This document shows positions 16,921 to 25,440 of a stretch of DNA of 64,000 bases, one piece after another. The stretch lies in the NCBI GenBank assembly GCA_004298045.1, contig SCRM01000010.1:62001-126000 (forward strand). Reading direction: 5' to 3'. The position numbers were made by a program, and so were the translations under genes. Under the pieces are notes generated by a model, which was given only the letters and a program-made list of their open reading frames with translations, was not told where the DNA came from and did not search any database. This DNA comes from Rhodanobacter sp. Lineage in GTDB: Bacteria > Pseudomonadota > Gammaproteobacteria > Xanthomonadales > Rhodanobacteraceae. Within the stretch, counting starts at the first letter, position 1, and each line of letters opens with the position of its first letter.

Positions 16921-17613
16921 ATGCGCATCCTTTTGGTGGAAGACGAGGCGCCGCTGCGCGAAACGCTTGCTGCACGCCTGAAACGCGACGGCTTTGCCGT
17001 CGATGCCGCGCAAGACGGCGAAGAAGCGCTCTACCTCGGCCGCGAGGTGCCGTTCGACCTGGCCATCATCGACCTCGGGTTGCCGAAGATGAGCGGCATG
17101 GAGCTGATCAAGGCGCTGCGCGAAAACGGCCAGCGCTACCCGGTGCTGATCCTCACTGCGCGCGGCGGCTGGCAGGACAAGGTCGAAGGCTTGAAGCAGG
17201 GCGCCGACGATTACCTGGTCAAGCCGTTCCACGTCGAGGAGCTCCTGGCGCGGATCAATGCGCTGGTGCGGCGCGCCAGCGGCTGGTCCAAGCCCATCCT
17301 GGCCTGCGGGCCGATCAAGCTCGACACCACCGCGCAGACGGTCAACGTCGAAGGCAAACCGGTGGATCTCACCAGCTACGAGTACAAGGTGCTCGAATAC
17401 CTGATGCTGCACGCCGGCGAGCTGGTCTCCAAGGCCGACCTCACCGAGCACATCTACCAGCAGGATTTCGACCGCGATTCCAACGTGCTGGAAGTGTTCA
17501 TTGGCCGCTTGCGCCGCAAGCTGGACCCGGACGGCGCACTCAAGCCCATCGAGACCGTGCGTGGACGTGGATACCGCTTTGCCATCCCTCGCACCGACAA
17601 CGACGACGAGTGA
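16921..17613 (+). CDS. phoP: OmpR-family response regulator, PhoP-like
   Basis: Two-component response regulator of 230 residues. Receiver domain (1-118) has acidic residues in LLVEDEAPLRETL, the phospho-acceptor Asp in DLAIIDLGLPKMSGMELIK at about residue 51, and the conserved Lys in DYLVKPFHVEEL. The C-terminal winged helix (about 130-225) ends with EVFIGRLRRKLDP and VRGRGYRFA, standard for the OmpR/PhoB class. It resembles the PhoP of xanthomonads that responds to Mg2+ and cationic peptides; that specificity is inferred from similarity and from the overlapping kinase gene. Confidence 0.92.
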   Translation: MRILLVEDEAPLRETLAARLKRDGFAVDAAQDGEEALYLGREVPFDLAIIDLGLPKMSGMELIKALRENGQRYPVLILTARGGWQDKVEGLKQGADDYLVKPFHVEELLARINALVRRASGWSKPILACGPIKLDTTAQTVNVEGKPVDLTSYEYKVLEYLMLHAGELVSKADLTEHIYQQDFDRDSNVLEVFIGRLRRKLDPDGALKPIETVRGRGYRFAIPRTDNDDE

Positions 17614-18988
17614 GCCGGCGCGGCGCCGCCCGCTGTCGCTGGCGGCCCGCTCGGCGATCACCTCGGGCCTGGTGTTGGCGGCGTTCCTCGGCCTGGTCGG
17701 GGTAGTGATGGCGGTTGCCAAGAAGCAGAGTGCGCTGAACACGCTGCATGATCGCCTGCGCGACGCCGCCATCACCGACATCATCACCCACACCGACGCC
17801 AACCGCGACGGCCGCCTGCTGCCGCCCGACTCGCCGCCGCAGAAGTTTTCGCAACCCGGCTCCGGGCTGTACGCGGTAGTGCTCGGGCCGGAAGGTTTCC
17901 GCTGGGAATCCACCAGCGCGATCGGCCACGATTTCCATTTCCTCACGCCGCTCAAGCCGGGTACGCGCCAGTTTGCCGGCCCGGTGGATACCCGCATGGG
18001 GCGGCTGTACTACTTCGCGATGGGCGTGGCGTTCGACTACCCCGGCCACAAGTCGACCCCGGCCACGGTGATGGTGGCGCAGAACGAACAGCAGTTCGAA
18101 GGCGAAAACGCGGTCTACCGGCGCACGCTGGCGTTGTGGCTGTCCGCGCTGGGCATGCTGCTGATCGTGCTGCAGATCGTGCTGCTGCGCTGGAGCCTGC
18201 GCCCGCTGCGCAAGGTAGCCAGCGACCTCTCGCGCGTCGAGCACGGCGACAGCGACCATCTGGACAGCCAGTACCCGCTTGAACTGACCGGCCTCACCGG
18301 GCGCATCAACGGCTTCATCGATAGCGAGCGCGAGCAGCGCGCGCGCTATCGCCACACCCTGGCCGACCTCGCGCACAGCCTGAAGACGCCGCTGGCCGTG
18401 ATCCGCTCGCAGCTCGAATCAGCTGAGCAGGGCCCGGCGCGCACAGGCGTGCTGGAGCAGGTGCAACGCATGAACGATCTGGTCGCCTACCAGCTCGCCC
18501 GCGCTGCTACGTCCGGGCGGCAGACCTTTGCCACCGCGGTGCCGATCGCCAGCCACGCCGAGGACCTGGTGCGCATGCTGGAAAAGGTCTACGCCACGAA
18601 AAACGTCCTGTGCGAGTTCGACATCCAGGAGGGCGCGAGCTTTTACGGCGAGCTCAACGACCTGCTCGAACTGATGGGCAACCTGCTCGAAAACGCGTTC
18701 AAGTGGACGCGCCACCATGTGTTTCTCGTGGTCACCGTGCCGCCGGCCGCCGGCCGCACCCACGCCGGCCTCAAGCTCAGCGTCGAGGATGACGGCCCCG
18801 GCATCGCCGCCGACCAGATCGAGAAGGTGCTGCAGCGCGGTGTGCGCGGGGACGAGCGCGTGCAAGGCCACGGCATCGGGCTGTCCATCGTGCAGGACAT
18901 CGTCAAGGCTTACCGCGGGGAGCTGGTGGTGGATCGCTCGCCAGATTTCGGCGGTGCCCGCTTCAGCGTCAACCTGCCGGCCGAATAA
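17561..18988 (+). CDS. phoQ: Sensor histidine kinase, PhoQ-like
   Basis: Membrane histidine kinase. One helix near the N-terminus (SAITSGLVLAAFLGLVGVVM) and one at about 185-205 enclose a periplasmic sensor domain of about 130 residues. A HAMP linker follows, then the phospho-accepting His in LADLAHSLKTPLAVIRSQL, and the ATP-binding domain with LLENAFKWT (N box), VEDDGPGI (G1) and VQGHGIGLSIV (G2). There is no ATG near the true start; GTG at 17561 or 17567 or TTG 17579, overlapping the phoP 3' end, are the options. Partner of the preceding regulator. Confidence 0.92.
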   Translation: MDVDTALPSLAPTTTTSEPARRRPLSLAARSAITSGLVLAAFLGLVGVVMAVAKKQSALNTLHDRLRDAAITDIITHTDANRDGRLLPPDSPPQKFSQPGSGLYAVVLGPEGFRWESTSAIGHDFHFLTPLKPGTRQFAGPVDTRMGRLYYFAMGVAFDYPGHKSTPATVMVAQNEQQFEGENAVYRRTLALWLSALGMLLIVLQIVLLRWSLRPLRKVASDLSRVEHGDSDHLDSQYPLELTGLTGRINGFIDSEREQRARYRHTLADLAHSLKTPLAVIRSQLESAEQGPARTGVLEQVQRMNDLVAYQLARAATSGRQTFATAVPIASHAEDLVRMLEKVYATKNVLCEFDIQEGASFYGELNDLLELMGNLLENAFKWTRHHVFLVVTVPPAAGRTHAGLKLSVEDDGPGIAADQIEKVLQRGVRGDERVQGHGIGLSIVQDIVKAYRGELVVDRSPDFGGARFSVNLPAE

Positions 18989-19012
18989 CCGCCGGCGTCG
19001 CGCCCACCACCG

Positions 19013-19363
19013 CTACTGGATCGAACCGGGCAGCAGCGATTGCCAGCCCAACGGAGCCGGACGTGCGCTGGTTGGCGCGGAACTGCGGCCACCGTGTTCG
19101 CTGCCACCGGCCGTGCTGCCGCCACGGCTGCCCGTGGCATTGCTGTTGTCACCGTCGCTTTCGCTGCCGCGCCGCGAGGATGCGGCGTCATGGCTCAAAC
19201 CGAGCAGATCGCCACCGGTGGCGCCGCCCGCCTCGTGCAAGCTGCTTTCGGCGGCGTTGCGGCTGCCCGACGCCATGTCGTGGGTATCCATCTCCGCTGC
19301 CATCGCGCTGCCGATACCGGCCAGGGCCAGCACGCCTGCCACCATCCATTGTTTGCCACTCAT
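19013..19363 (-). CDS. Small exported Ser/Gly-rich protein, unknown function
   Basis: Predicted secreted protein of 116 residues. A clear signal peptide (MSGKQWMVAGVLALAGIGSAMAA) is followed by a polar, low-complexity region rich in Ser, Gly, Asp and His, with GGDLLGLSHDAASSRRGSES and a GW-containing end (LGWQSLLPGS). No enzyme motif is visible. The start has an AAGGGG site nine bases upstream. It lies convergent to the sensor kinase and divergent from birA. It could be an outer-surface or envelope-stress protein; I do not recognise the family. Confidence 0.6.
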   Translation of the reverse strand: MSGKQWMVAGVLALAGIGSAMAAEMDTHDMASGSRNAAESSLHEAGGATGGDLLGLSHDAASSRRGSESDGDNSNATGSRGGSTAGGSEHGGRSSAPTSARPAPLGWQSLLPGSIQ

Positions 19364-19561
19364 GGCATGCAACCCCTTGATCCACAAGCGAGGTTTTGGA
19401 TGTTCGCAGAAAGCCGCGGGCGATGCCAGTGCCGCCGTGACACGCCCGCGGCAGGCCCACCAGACGCCGGGACGAAACATCACCGACGCCGTTACAATGC
19501 TGCGAATGCGCCCAATGAATTCCAATGTGGCAGCCGTGCCCGCGATGCACGTTTTCGCCTG

Positions 19562-20551
19562 ATGCAGGCCGCCGACCTCCTGGCCGAGCTGGCTGCCGGT
19601 GAACCGCGCTCCGGGGTGGAGCTGGCTGCCAAGGCCGGCGTGACACGCGCCGCGGTGTGGAAACAGATCGAAGCCCTGCGCGCCCGCGGGGTGCCGATCG
19701 AGGCGGGCGGCGCGGCGGGCTACCGTCTGCCATGGCCGGTGCAACTGCTGGATGCCGGGCACATTCGTGCCGCCCTGCCGACCACCGTTGCCCGCCAACT
19801 CGGTGGGCTCGAAGTGCACTGGGAACTGGATTCGACTTCGAGCGAGCTGCAACGCCGCGGTGACGACGCCAGCGACCTCACCATCGTCATCGCCGAGACC
19901 CAGGGCGCCGGGCGTGGCCGGCGCGGCCGGCAGTGGTTGTCGCCGCCGGGATTGAACCTGTACCTGTCGTGCCTCAAGCGTTTCGACGGCGGCTTTGCCG
20001 CGCTGTCCGGACTGTCGCTAGCGATTGGCGTCATCGTGGTGCAGACACTGACGGGCCTGGGCGCGGCGGAAGTCGGTCTCAAATGGCCCAACGACTTGCT
20101 GGCCACCGCACCCGGCCAGCCACCGGGCAAGCTCGCCGGCATCCTGGTCGAACTGAGCGGCGAATACCTCGGCCCGTGCGCCGCGGTCATCGGCATCGGA
20201 CTCAATCTGCGGTTGACCACCGCGCTGCGCGAGCAAGCCGGCCAGCCAGCCTGCGATCTTGCCAGCCTGACCGGCGGCACGCCCCCCGACCGCAACCGCC
20301 TCGCCGCCGCGTTGATCGCGGCACTGGTCAACGGCCTCGCGCAGTTCGAGCGCAAGGGGTTTGCGGCGTTTGCCAAGGACTACGCGCGGCATGACTTGCT
20401 GCACGGCTTGCCGCTGCGCCTGACCGGCGCTGGCGGCACGCACACCGGCATCGGCGCCGGCGTGGATGAGCGCGGCGCGTTGCTGCTGCAGCGTCCGGAC
20501 GGCTCGCTGCAACATGTCGACAGCGCCGACGTGACGGTGCGCCGCGCATGA
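19562..20551 (+). CDS. birA: Bifunctional biotin--[acetyl-CoA-carboxylase] ligase / biotin operon repressor
   Basis: Activates biotin with ATP and attaches it to AccB (gene at 42.2 kb), and probably represses biotin synthesis genes. The 329 residues have an N-terminal winged helix (about 1-60, SGVELAAKAGVTRAAVWKQI), then the ligase domain with the biotinyl-AMP loop GAGRGRRGRQWLSPPG, LKWPNDLL and KLAGILVE, and a C-terminal SH3-like domain (280-329). The presence of the DNA-binding domain marks it as the bifunctional class. Its stop overlaps the coaX start (ATGA). Confidence 0.96.
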   Translation: MQAADLLAELAAGEPRSGVELAAKAGVTRAAVWKQIEALRARGVPIEAGGAAGYRLPWPVQLLDAGHIRAALPTTVARQLGGLEVHWELDSTSSELQRRGDDASDLTIVIAETQGAGRGRRGRQWLSPPGLNLYLSCLKRFDGGFAALSGLSLAIGVIVVQTLTGLGAAEVGLKWPNDLLATAPGQPPGKLAGILVELSGEYLGPCAAVIGIGLNLRLTTALREQAGQPACDLASLTGGTPPDRNRLAAALIAALVNGLAQFERKGFAAFAKDYARHDLLHGLPLRLTGAGGTHTGIGAGVDERGALLLQRPDGSLQHVDSADVTVRRA

Positions 20552-21285
20552 ACCTCCTGCTCGACCTGGGCAACACCCGCCTCAAGTGGGCGCTGGCCGA
20601 AGACCGGCAGTGGCAGGCGCACGGTGCCATTGGCTGGCAGGACGACATGCCTGCCGCCCTCGCGCGCGCCTGGCAGGCGCTGCCCGCGCCGGCTGCCGTA
20701 TTCGGCGCCTCGGTGGTGGATACGCTACGCGAAACCCTGGTGGCGACCGCCGTCACCGCCGCCTTCAATCGGCCGACGTCGTGGCTGCGCACGCCGGCGG
20801 CTGCCTGCGGCGTGCGCAACGCCTATCCCGAACCGCACCGCCTCGGGGTTGACCGGTTTCTGGCGATGGTTGCGGCCTACGTCGACGGGTTGGCTCCCTG
20901 CGTCTTGGCCGGCGTCGGCACCGCGCTGACGCTGGATGCGCTGGCCGCCGACGGCAGCCACCTCGGCGGGTGGATCGCCCCCGCACCGCGGCTGATGCAG
21001 CAATCGCTGCTGGGCGCCACTGCGCAGGTACATCCGCAGCATCCGGGGCGCATCGTCGACGCCGCCGACAACACCGCCGATGCCGTTGCTTCGGGCTGCT
21101 GGCTGGCGGCGGTGGCCTTGATCGAGCGCTTCACGCTGCACATGGCGCCCGCGCTGGGCGGCGCCCCCATCCTGCGCCTGGGCGGCGGCGACGCCAGTAC
21201 CTTGCTGCCGCTCTTGGCGCGCCCGGCGCAGCTGGCCCACGACAGCGTGTTGCACGGACTTGCCGCGTGGGTCGCGGCACAATAG
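20548..21285 (+). CDS. coaX: Type III pantothenate kinase
   Basis: First enzyme of coenzyme A synthesis, phosphorylating pantothenate. The 245 residues show the ASKHA-fold motifs LLLDLGNTRLKWAL (phosphate loop), PHRLGVDRFLAMVAAY with the substrate-binding GxDR, and GVGTALTLDALAADGSHLGGWI. As usual for CoaX there is no P-loop. Overlap with birA indicates co-translation; the pair birA-coaX is common in gammaproteobacteria. Confidence 0.95.
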   Translation: MNLLLDLGNTRLKWALAEDRQWQAHGAIGWQDDMPAALARAWQALPAPAAVFGASVVDTLRETLVATAVTAAFNRPTSWLRTPAAACGVRNAYPEPHRLGVDRFLAMVAAYVDGLAPCVLAGVGTALTLDALAADGSHLGGWIAPAPRLMQQSLLGATAQVHPQHPGRIVDAADNTADAVASGCWLAAVALIERFTLHMAPALGGAPILRLGGGDASTLLPLLARPAQLAHDSVLHGLAAWVAAQ

Positions 21286-21312
21286 GTCGTTTTCGCCACC
21301 AACGAGGGGCCG

Positions 21313-22029
21313 ATGTTCCTGCGCTTGTTGTTCGTCCTGCTGGTGACGCTGAACATCGTGGTTGGCGCGTGGCTGTTCCTGGGCCAGCCCTACCCGCACG
21401 TGGCGCCAGTCACCAACCCCGGCGTGCCGGAGCTGCACCTGCTGTCCGAGGTCCCTGCCAGTGCGGCGACCACGGCCACCACCAGCCCCGCATCACCCGC
21501 CCCAGCCGTGGCCGACGCGACGAGCGCCGCTGAACCCGCAGCGCCGTCCACTCCCGCCAAACCAGCCGTGCCAGCCCCACTGCGCTGCCTCGCCCTCGGC
21601 CCGTTCGCCACGCCGCATGATTTGCAACAGGCCCGCAACGCGCTCACGCCCTACACCAAGCGCACACGCTCGCGGCAGGAACAGGTTTCGCAATCGCGCA
21701 GCTGGTGGGTCTATCTGCCCGCCTCGCCCAACCGCGCGCAAGCCATCGCCACTACCCGCCAGCTGGCCGACAAGGGCATCAACGACTACTTCGTCGTCAG
21801 CGGCAGCGACCAGCCCAACACGGTGTCGCTCGGCCTGTTCCACGATCAGGACAACGCCAAACGCCGGCGGGCGGAAGTGGTGGCTGCCGGCTTCCCCGCC
21901 CGCGTCACCGAGCGCACGGAAACGGTGCCGCAATACTGGCTCGACCTGGTCACCGCGCGCAGCGACCTCGACTGGCGCACCCGCGTCAAGGCCGCCGGCG
22001 TGGGCTCGCACACCACGCGTTGTTTCTGA
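21313..22029 (+). CDS. SPOR-domain membrane protein
   Basis: Inner-membrane protein of 238 residues with one N-terminal helix (residues 4-23), a Pro/Ala/Thr-rich periplasmic linker (about 45-90), and a C-terminal region with SPOR-like pattern (VSLGLFHDQDNAKRRRAEVVAAGFPARV, about 175-205) that would bind denuded peptidoglycan at the septum. Third gene of the birA-coaX run. A linked role in cell division or envelope is typical of SPOR proteins. Specific function unknown. Confidence 0.75.
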   Translation: MFLRLLFVLLVTLNIVVGAWLFLGQPYPHVAPVTNPGVPELHLLSEVPASAATTATTSPASPAPAVADATSAAEPAAPSTPAKPAVPAPLRCLALGPFATPHDLQQARNALTPYTKRTRSRQEQVSQSRSWWVYLPASPNRAQAIATTRQLADKGINDYFVVSGSDQPNTVSLGLFHDQDNAKRRRAEVVAAGFPARVTERTETVPQYWLDLVTARSDLDWRTRVKAAGVGSHTTRCF

Positions 22030-22045
22030 GAGAATCCCGCCCCTT

Positions 22046-22121
22046 GCCGGCATAGCTCAGTTGGTAGAGCAGCTGCCTTGTAAACAGCAGGTCCCCAGTT
22101 CGAATCCGGGTGCCGGCACCA
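22046..22121 (+). tRNA. tRNA-Thr (anticodon TGT)
   Basis: 76-nt cloverleaf with encoded CCA. The acceptor stem GCCGGCA / TGCCGGC is perfect, the D-arm is GCTC-AGTTGGTA-GAGC, the anticodon loop CTTGTAA gives TGT for ACA codons, and the T-loop is TTCGAAT. Two A-C mismatches are present, at the last anticodon-stem pair (31-39) and in the T-stem (52-62). Confidence 0.93.
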
Positions 22122-22194
22122 CCTTGCATGCGCACATCGCCACGTCGGTCGCCCCGCTAAACTGGGCGGCAATCTCATTTCGTGGACATGCACC

Positions 22195-23109
22195 ATGAGC
22201 AGCAAAACGATCGCACTGGTGGGGGTTCCCACCGACATCGGCGCCGGCGCGCGCGGCGCGTCGATGGGGCCGGAGGCGTTGCGGGTGGCGGGCATTGCCG
22301 AAAAGCTGCGCGCCCGCGGCTACGAAGTGCTCGATCGCGGCAATCTGCACGGGCCGCACAACCCGTGGCTGCCGCCGGTAGACGGCTATCGCCACTTGCC
22401 CGAGGTCGCCGAATGGAACCGCGCGGTGCACGCAGCGGTCCACGCCGAGTTGGCGCAGGACAATCTGCCGATCATGCTGGGCGGCGACCACTGCCTCGCC
22501 ATCGGCTCGATCAGTGCGGTCGCCCGCCACTGTCGCGAGCACGGGCGCAAGCTGCGCATCCTGTGGCTCGACGCGCACACCGATTTCAACACCGCGGCGG
22601 CCACGCCCTCGGGCAACATCCACGGCATGCCGGTGGCGTGCCTCACCGGCAACGGCCCGGAACTGCTCACCTCGATCGGCGGCCACACCCCGGCGATCAC
22701 GCCGGCCGAGCTGCGCCAGATCGGCATCCGCTCGGTGGATGAAGGCGAAAAGCGCCTCGTGCGCGCCGCCGGACTCACCGTGTTCGACATGCGCCACATC
22801 GACGAAGTGGGCATGCGCCACACGCTGGAAGCGGCGATGGCCGGCGTGGACGACAACACCCACCTGCACGTGAGCCTCGACGTCGATTTCCTCGACCCGG
22901 CAATCGCGCCCGGCGTCGGCACCACCGTGCGCGGCGGGCCGAACTACCGCGAGGCGCAGCTGTGCATGGAGATGATCGCCGACTGCGGCAAGCTCGCCTC
23001 GCTCGACATCGTCGAGCTGAACCCCGCGTTCGACCGCAAGAACGCCACCGCCAAGCTCGCCGTCGACCTGATCGAAAGCCTGTTCGGCAAATCCACCTTG
23101 CTGCGCTGA
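22195..23109 (+). CDS. rocF: Arginase
   Basis: Mn-dependent hydrolase converting arginine to ornithine and urea, 304 residues. Metal ligands appear in MLGGDHCLAIGS, LWLDAHTDFNT and VSLDVDFLDPAIAPG. The DFNT form after DAHxD and the length are those of arginase rather than agmatinase or formiminoglutamase. It stands alone behind tRNA-Thr. It could supply ornithine/proline or nitrogen; no urease genes are in the window. Confidence 0.93.
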   Translation: MSSKTIALVGVPTDIGAGARGASMGPEALRVAGIAEKLRARGYEVLDRGNLHGPHNPWLPPVDGYRHLPEVAEWNRAVHAAVHAELAQDNLPIMLGGDHCLAIGSISAVARHCREHGRKLRILWLDAHTDFNTAAATPSGNIHGMPVACLTGNGPELLTSIGGHTPAITPAELRQIGIRSVDEGEKRLVRAAGLTVFDMRHIDEVGMRHTLEAAMAGVDDNTHLHVSLDVDFLDPAIAPGVGTTVRGGPNYREAQLCMEMIADCGKLASLDIVELNPAFDRKNATAKLAVDLIESLFGKSTLLR

Positions 23110-23185
23110 CGCCGTGGTAGCGCCCGGCGCCGTGCGCGTGGCGAACCGGCAACCACCGGGACGCCTGCGCGCACGGTGCCGCCAG

Positions 23186-23515
23186 TCACTCCTCCACCAG
23201 CGCGGCCGCTGGCGCATTCGCCATCACGGAGGCAATGCCGTTGTCGCGGGCGGCCTCGGTTTCATACATCTCGCTGCTGCCGATCACCTGATGGTTGGCT
23301 GCCTTGAGGTCGAAATGGAACTTGCCGTTGGCGGAAGTCTTTTTTTCGAAACGCGCGGCATCCACCGCATGCCGTCGCACCGACTCGATGCCGCTACGCG
23401 CGCTGGCTTTTTCCTTGTACCCCTCACTCTTGAGGATGATCTGGCCATTCGTGGCCTTGAGGTTGAAGTAGGTCTCGCCGTTCTTTCCGGTAAACAACGT
23501 GAACTTGCCTGGCAT
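23186..23515 (-). CDS. yegP: YegP family protein (two DUF1508 repeats)
   Basis: Small cytosolic protein (109 residues) built of two DUF1508 repeats, about residues 2-48 and 53-100. Each has the pattern F-x-L-K-A-x-N-G/H-x-I/V-x-x-S-E-x-Y followed by a helix with a GI(E/A)SV motif. Function unknown in the family. The start at 23515 gives the canonical MPGKFTLF. It is divergent from trpS, whose C-terminal extension looks distantly similar (see findings). Confidence 0.9.
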   Translation of the reverse strand: MPGKFTLFTGKNGETYFNLKATNGQIILKSEGYKEKASARSGIESVRRHAVDAARFEKKTSANGKFHFDLKAANHQVIGSSEMYETEAARDNGIASVMANAPAAALVEE

Positions 23516-23646
23516 CGGTGTGCCTCCGCGGGTGTCGCCCCTGCATCGGGAATATGCCGCGCCAAAAGTGATCTTTTTGCATCGGCGCGCAAAAACTGGG
23601 ACGGCGCGCGAATGACGTACACTGCCATTTTTGCGCCGCACGCCCC

Positions 23647-25011
23647 ATGCACACCCGAGTCCTTACCGGCATCACCACCACCGGCACCCCGCACCTCGGC
23701 AACTACGTCGGCGCGATCCGCCCGGCGATTGCCGCCAGCCGACGTGCCGAGGTCGATGCGTTTTTTTTCCTCGCCGACTACCACGCGCTGATCAAGTGCG
23801 GCGACGCCGCGCGGGTCGAGCGCTCGCGGCTGGAGATCGCCGCCACGTGGCTCGCGGCCGGGCTCGATCCGCAACGCGTCACGTTCTACCGGCAGTCGGA
23901 CATTCCAGAGATCCCGGAGCTGTGCTGGTTCCTCACCTGCGTCACCGCCAAGGGGCTCCTGAACCGCGCGCATGCGTACAAGGCGGCCGTCGATCACAAC
24001 CGCGAAACGGGCGATGACCCGGACGCCGCGATCACCGCCGGGCTGTACATGTACCCGGTACTGATGGCAGCCGACATCCTCGCCTTCGACGCCAACCATG
24101 TGCCGGTCGGCCGCGACCAGATCCAGCACATCGAGATGGCGCGCGACATCGCACAGCGGTTCAGCCATCTATACGGCCACGAGTTCTTCGTGCTTCCTGA
24201 GGTGGCGATCGACGAGGACGCGCCGACGCTGCCCGGCCTGGACGGCCGCAAGATGTCCAAGAGCTACGACAACACCATTCCGCTGTTCGCCGGCGGTGCC
24301 AGGGCGCTGCGCGAAGCGGTGTCGCGCATCGTCACCGACTCGCGCGAACCGGGCGTGGCGAAGGATCCGGACAGCACCTCGCTCACCACCATCCATCAGG
24401 CGTTTGCGAGCGTGGAGGCGCACGCGGCGTTTCGCCAGGCGCTGGTCGACGGGCTGGGCTGGGGCGAGGCGAAGAAGCAGCTCTTCGAGTTGCTGGACGC
24501 GACGCTGGCGCCGATGCGCGAGCGCTACGAGGCACTCCTCGCCAGGCCGGCTGACATCGAAGAGATCCTGCATGCCGGCGCCGCGAAGGCGCGCGCGATC
24601 GCCACGCCCAAAATCGCCGCCATCCGCGCCGCGGTGGGCCTGCGCGCGTTCCATCAGATGCAGGGCGAAAAACCCGCCAAGGCGGCAAAGACCAAGGCAG
24701 CCAAGGCCGCGCGCCTGGCGAGTTTCCGCGATGGCGCCAACGGTTTCCGCTTCCGCCTGTTTGCCGCCGACGGGGCGGAGCTCCTGCTCTCCGTGCCGTT
24801 TGCCGACCCCAAGGCTGCTGGCCGCGTGCAGCAGCAACTGCAGGCCGGTGCTGGCGGCGTCGCACTGCGCGCCGAGGGCACGCAATGGGTGCTCGCCGTC
24901 GACGGCAACGAGGTGGGACGCTCCGCAGCGGTGGCGGACGAAGCCGCGCGCGCCGCGCTGCGCGGGCACCTCGAAACCGCGCTCGCGCAACTTGTCCGCC
25001 ACGACGACTGA
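23647..25011 (+). CDS. trpS: Tryptophanyl-tRNA synthetase with C-terminal extension
   Basis: Class I aminoacyl-tRNA synthetase that charges tRNA-Trp. HIGH-type motif PHLGNYVGA at residue 16 and GRKMSKSYDN near 202 are intact. The catalytic and anticodon-binding parts end near residue 335, where most bacterial TrpS proteins stop. The present protein continues for about 115 residues: a Lys/Ala-rich linker (KPAKAAKTKAAKAARLAS) and then two beta-alpha-like units, FRFRLFAADGAELLLSVPF and TQWVLAVDGNEVGRSAAV. A similar long TrpS is known from xanthomonads as far as I recall. The role of the extension is unknown. Confidence 0.94.
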   Translation: MHTRVLTGITTTGTPHLGNYVGAIRPAIAASRRAEVDAFFFLADYHALIKCGDAARVERSRLEIAATWLAAGLDPQRVTFYRQSDIPEIPELCWFLTCVTAKGLLNRAHAYKAAVDHNRETGDDPDAAITAGLYMYPVLMAADILAFDANHVPVGRDQIQHIEMARDIAQRFSHLYGHEFFVLPEVAIDEDAPTLPGLDGRKMSKSYDNTIPLFAGGARALREAVSRIVTDSREPGVAKDPDSTSLTTIHQAFASVEAHAAFRQALVDGLGWGEAKKQLFELLDATLAPMRERYEALLARPADIEEILHAGAAKARAIATPKIAAIRAAVGLRAFHQMQGEKPAKAAKTKAAKAARLASFRDGANGFRFRLFAADGAELLLSVPFADPKAAGRVQQQLQAGAGGVALRAEGTQWVLAVDGNEVGRSAAVADEAARAALRGHLETALAQLVRHDD

Positions 25012-25019
25012 CGCCCGCC

Positions 25020-25337
25020 ATGCGCTTCCTCGCCCTGCTGCTGCTTGCGCCGATCCTCGCCGTGCTTGGCTGGATGTACCTGCACTACGCCAGGTCGCGA
25101 CCGCGCTCGATCGCGCAGCGGCGCATCGACGCCGCAGCGCTGTGGGTCGCCACGCTCGGCGCGGTGGCCGTTTGCATGGTCGCCTACGACGCCGTGTCGC
25201 TGCCCGGCATCGAACACGCCACCGGTCTGCGCGCGAGCGGCGCGATCTGGCGGCAGGTGTTTCCGCCGCTGTGCGGCTACGGCGTGTTCACCGGCGTGCT
25301 GTTTGCGGCGCTGGGGTTGCGCCGGTGGCGAAGCTGA
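25020..25337 (+). CDS. Small integral membrane protein, unknown function
   Basis: Protein of 105 residues with three predicted helices (about 3-22, 38-58, 82-100) and a basic loop (YARSRPRSIAQRRIDAAALW). It begins 8 bp after trpS and is probably co-transcribed with it. No recognisable domain or catalytic motif. The GC-rich codon pattern resembles its neighbours, so it looks like a real gene. Confidence 0.7.
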   Translation: MRFLALLLLAPILAVLGWMYLHYARSRPRSIAQRRIDAAALWVATLGAVAVCMVAYDAVSLPGIEHATGLRASGAIWRQVFPPLCGYGVFTGVLFAALGLRRWRS

Positions 25338-25341
25338 AGGC

Positions 25342-25365
25342 CGGGATTCGAGATTCGAGATTCGG
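25342..25365 (+). repeat. Solo left arm of the GGGATTCG repeat family
   Basis: CGGGATTCG followed by two AGATTCG units, just after the membrane-protein gene. No matching right arm is nearby. Right after it an inverted repeat GCGACCTCGG (25370-25379) / CCGAGGTCGC (25386-25395) could act as a weak terminator. Confidence 0.7.
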
Positions 25366-25440
25366 CAAGGCGACCTCGGGGAGCGCCGAGGTCGCGGGTC
25401 AGGCTTCAGCCCGACACATTACCCCAACCGAACGCCACGC

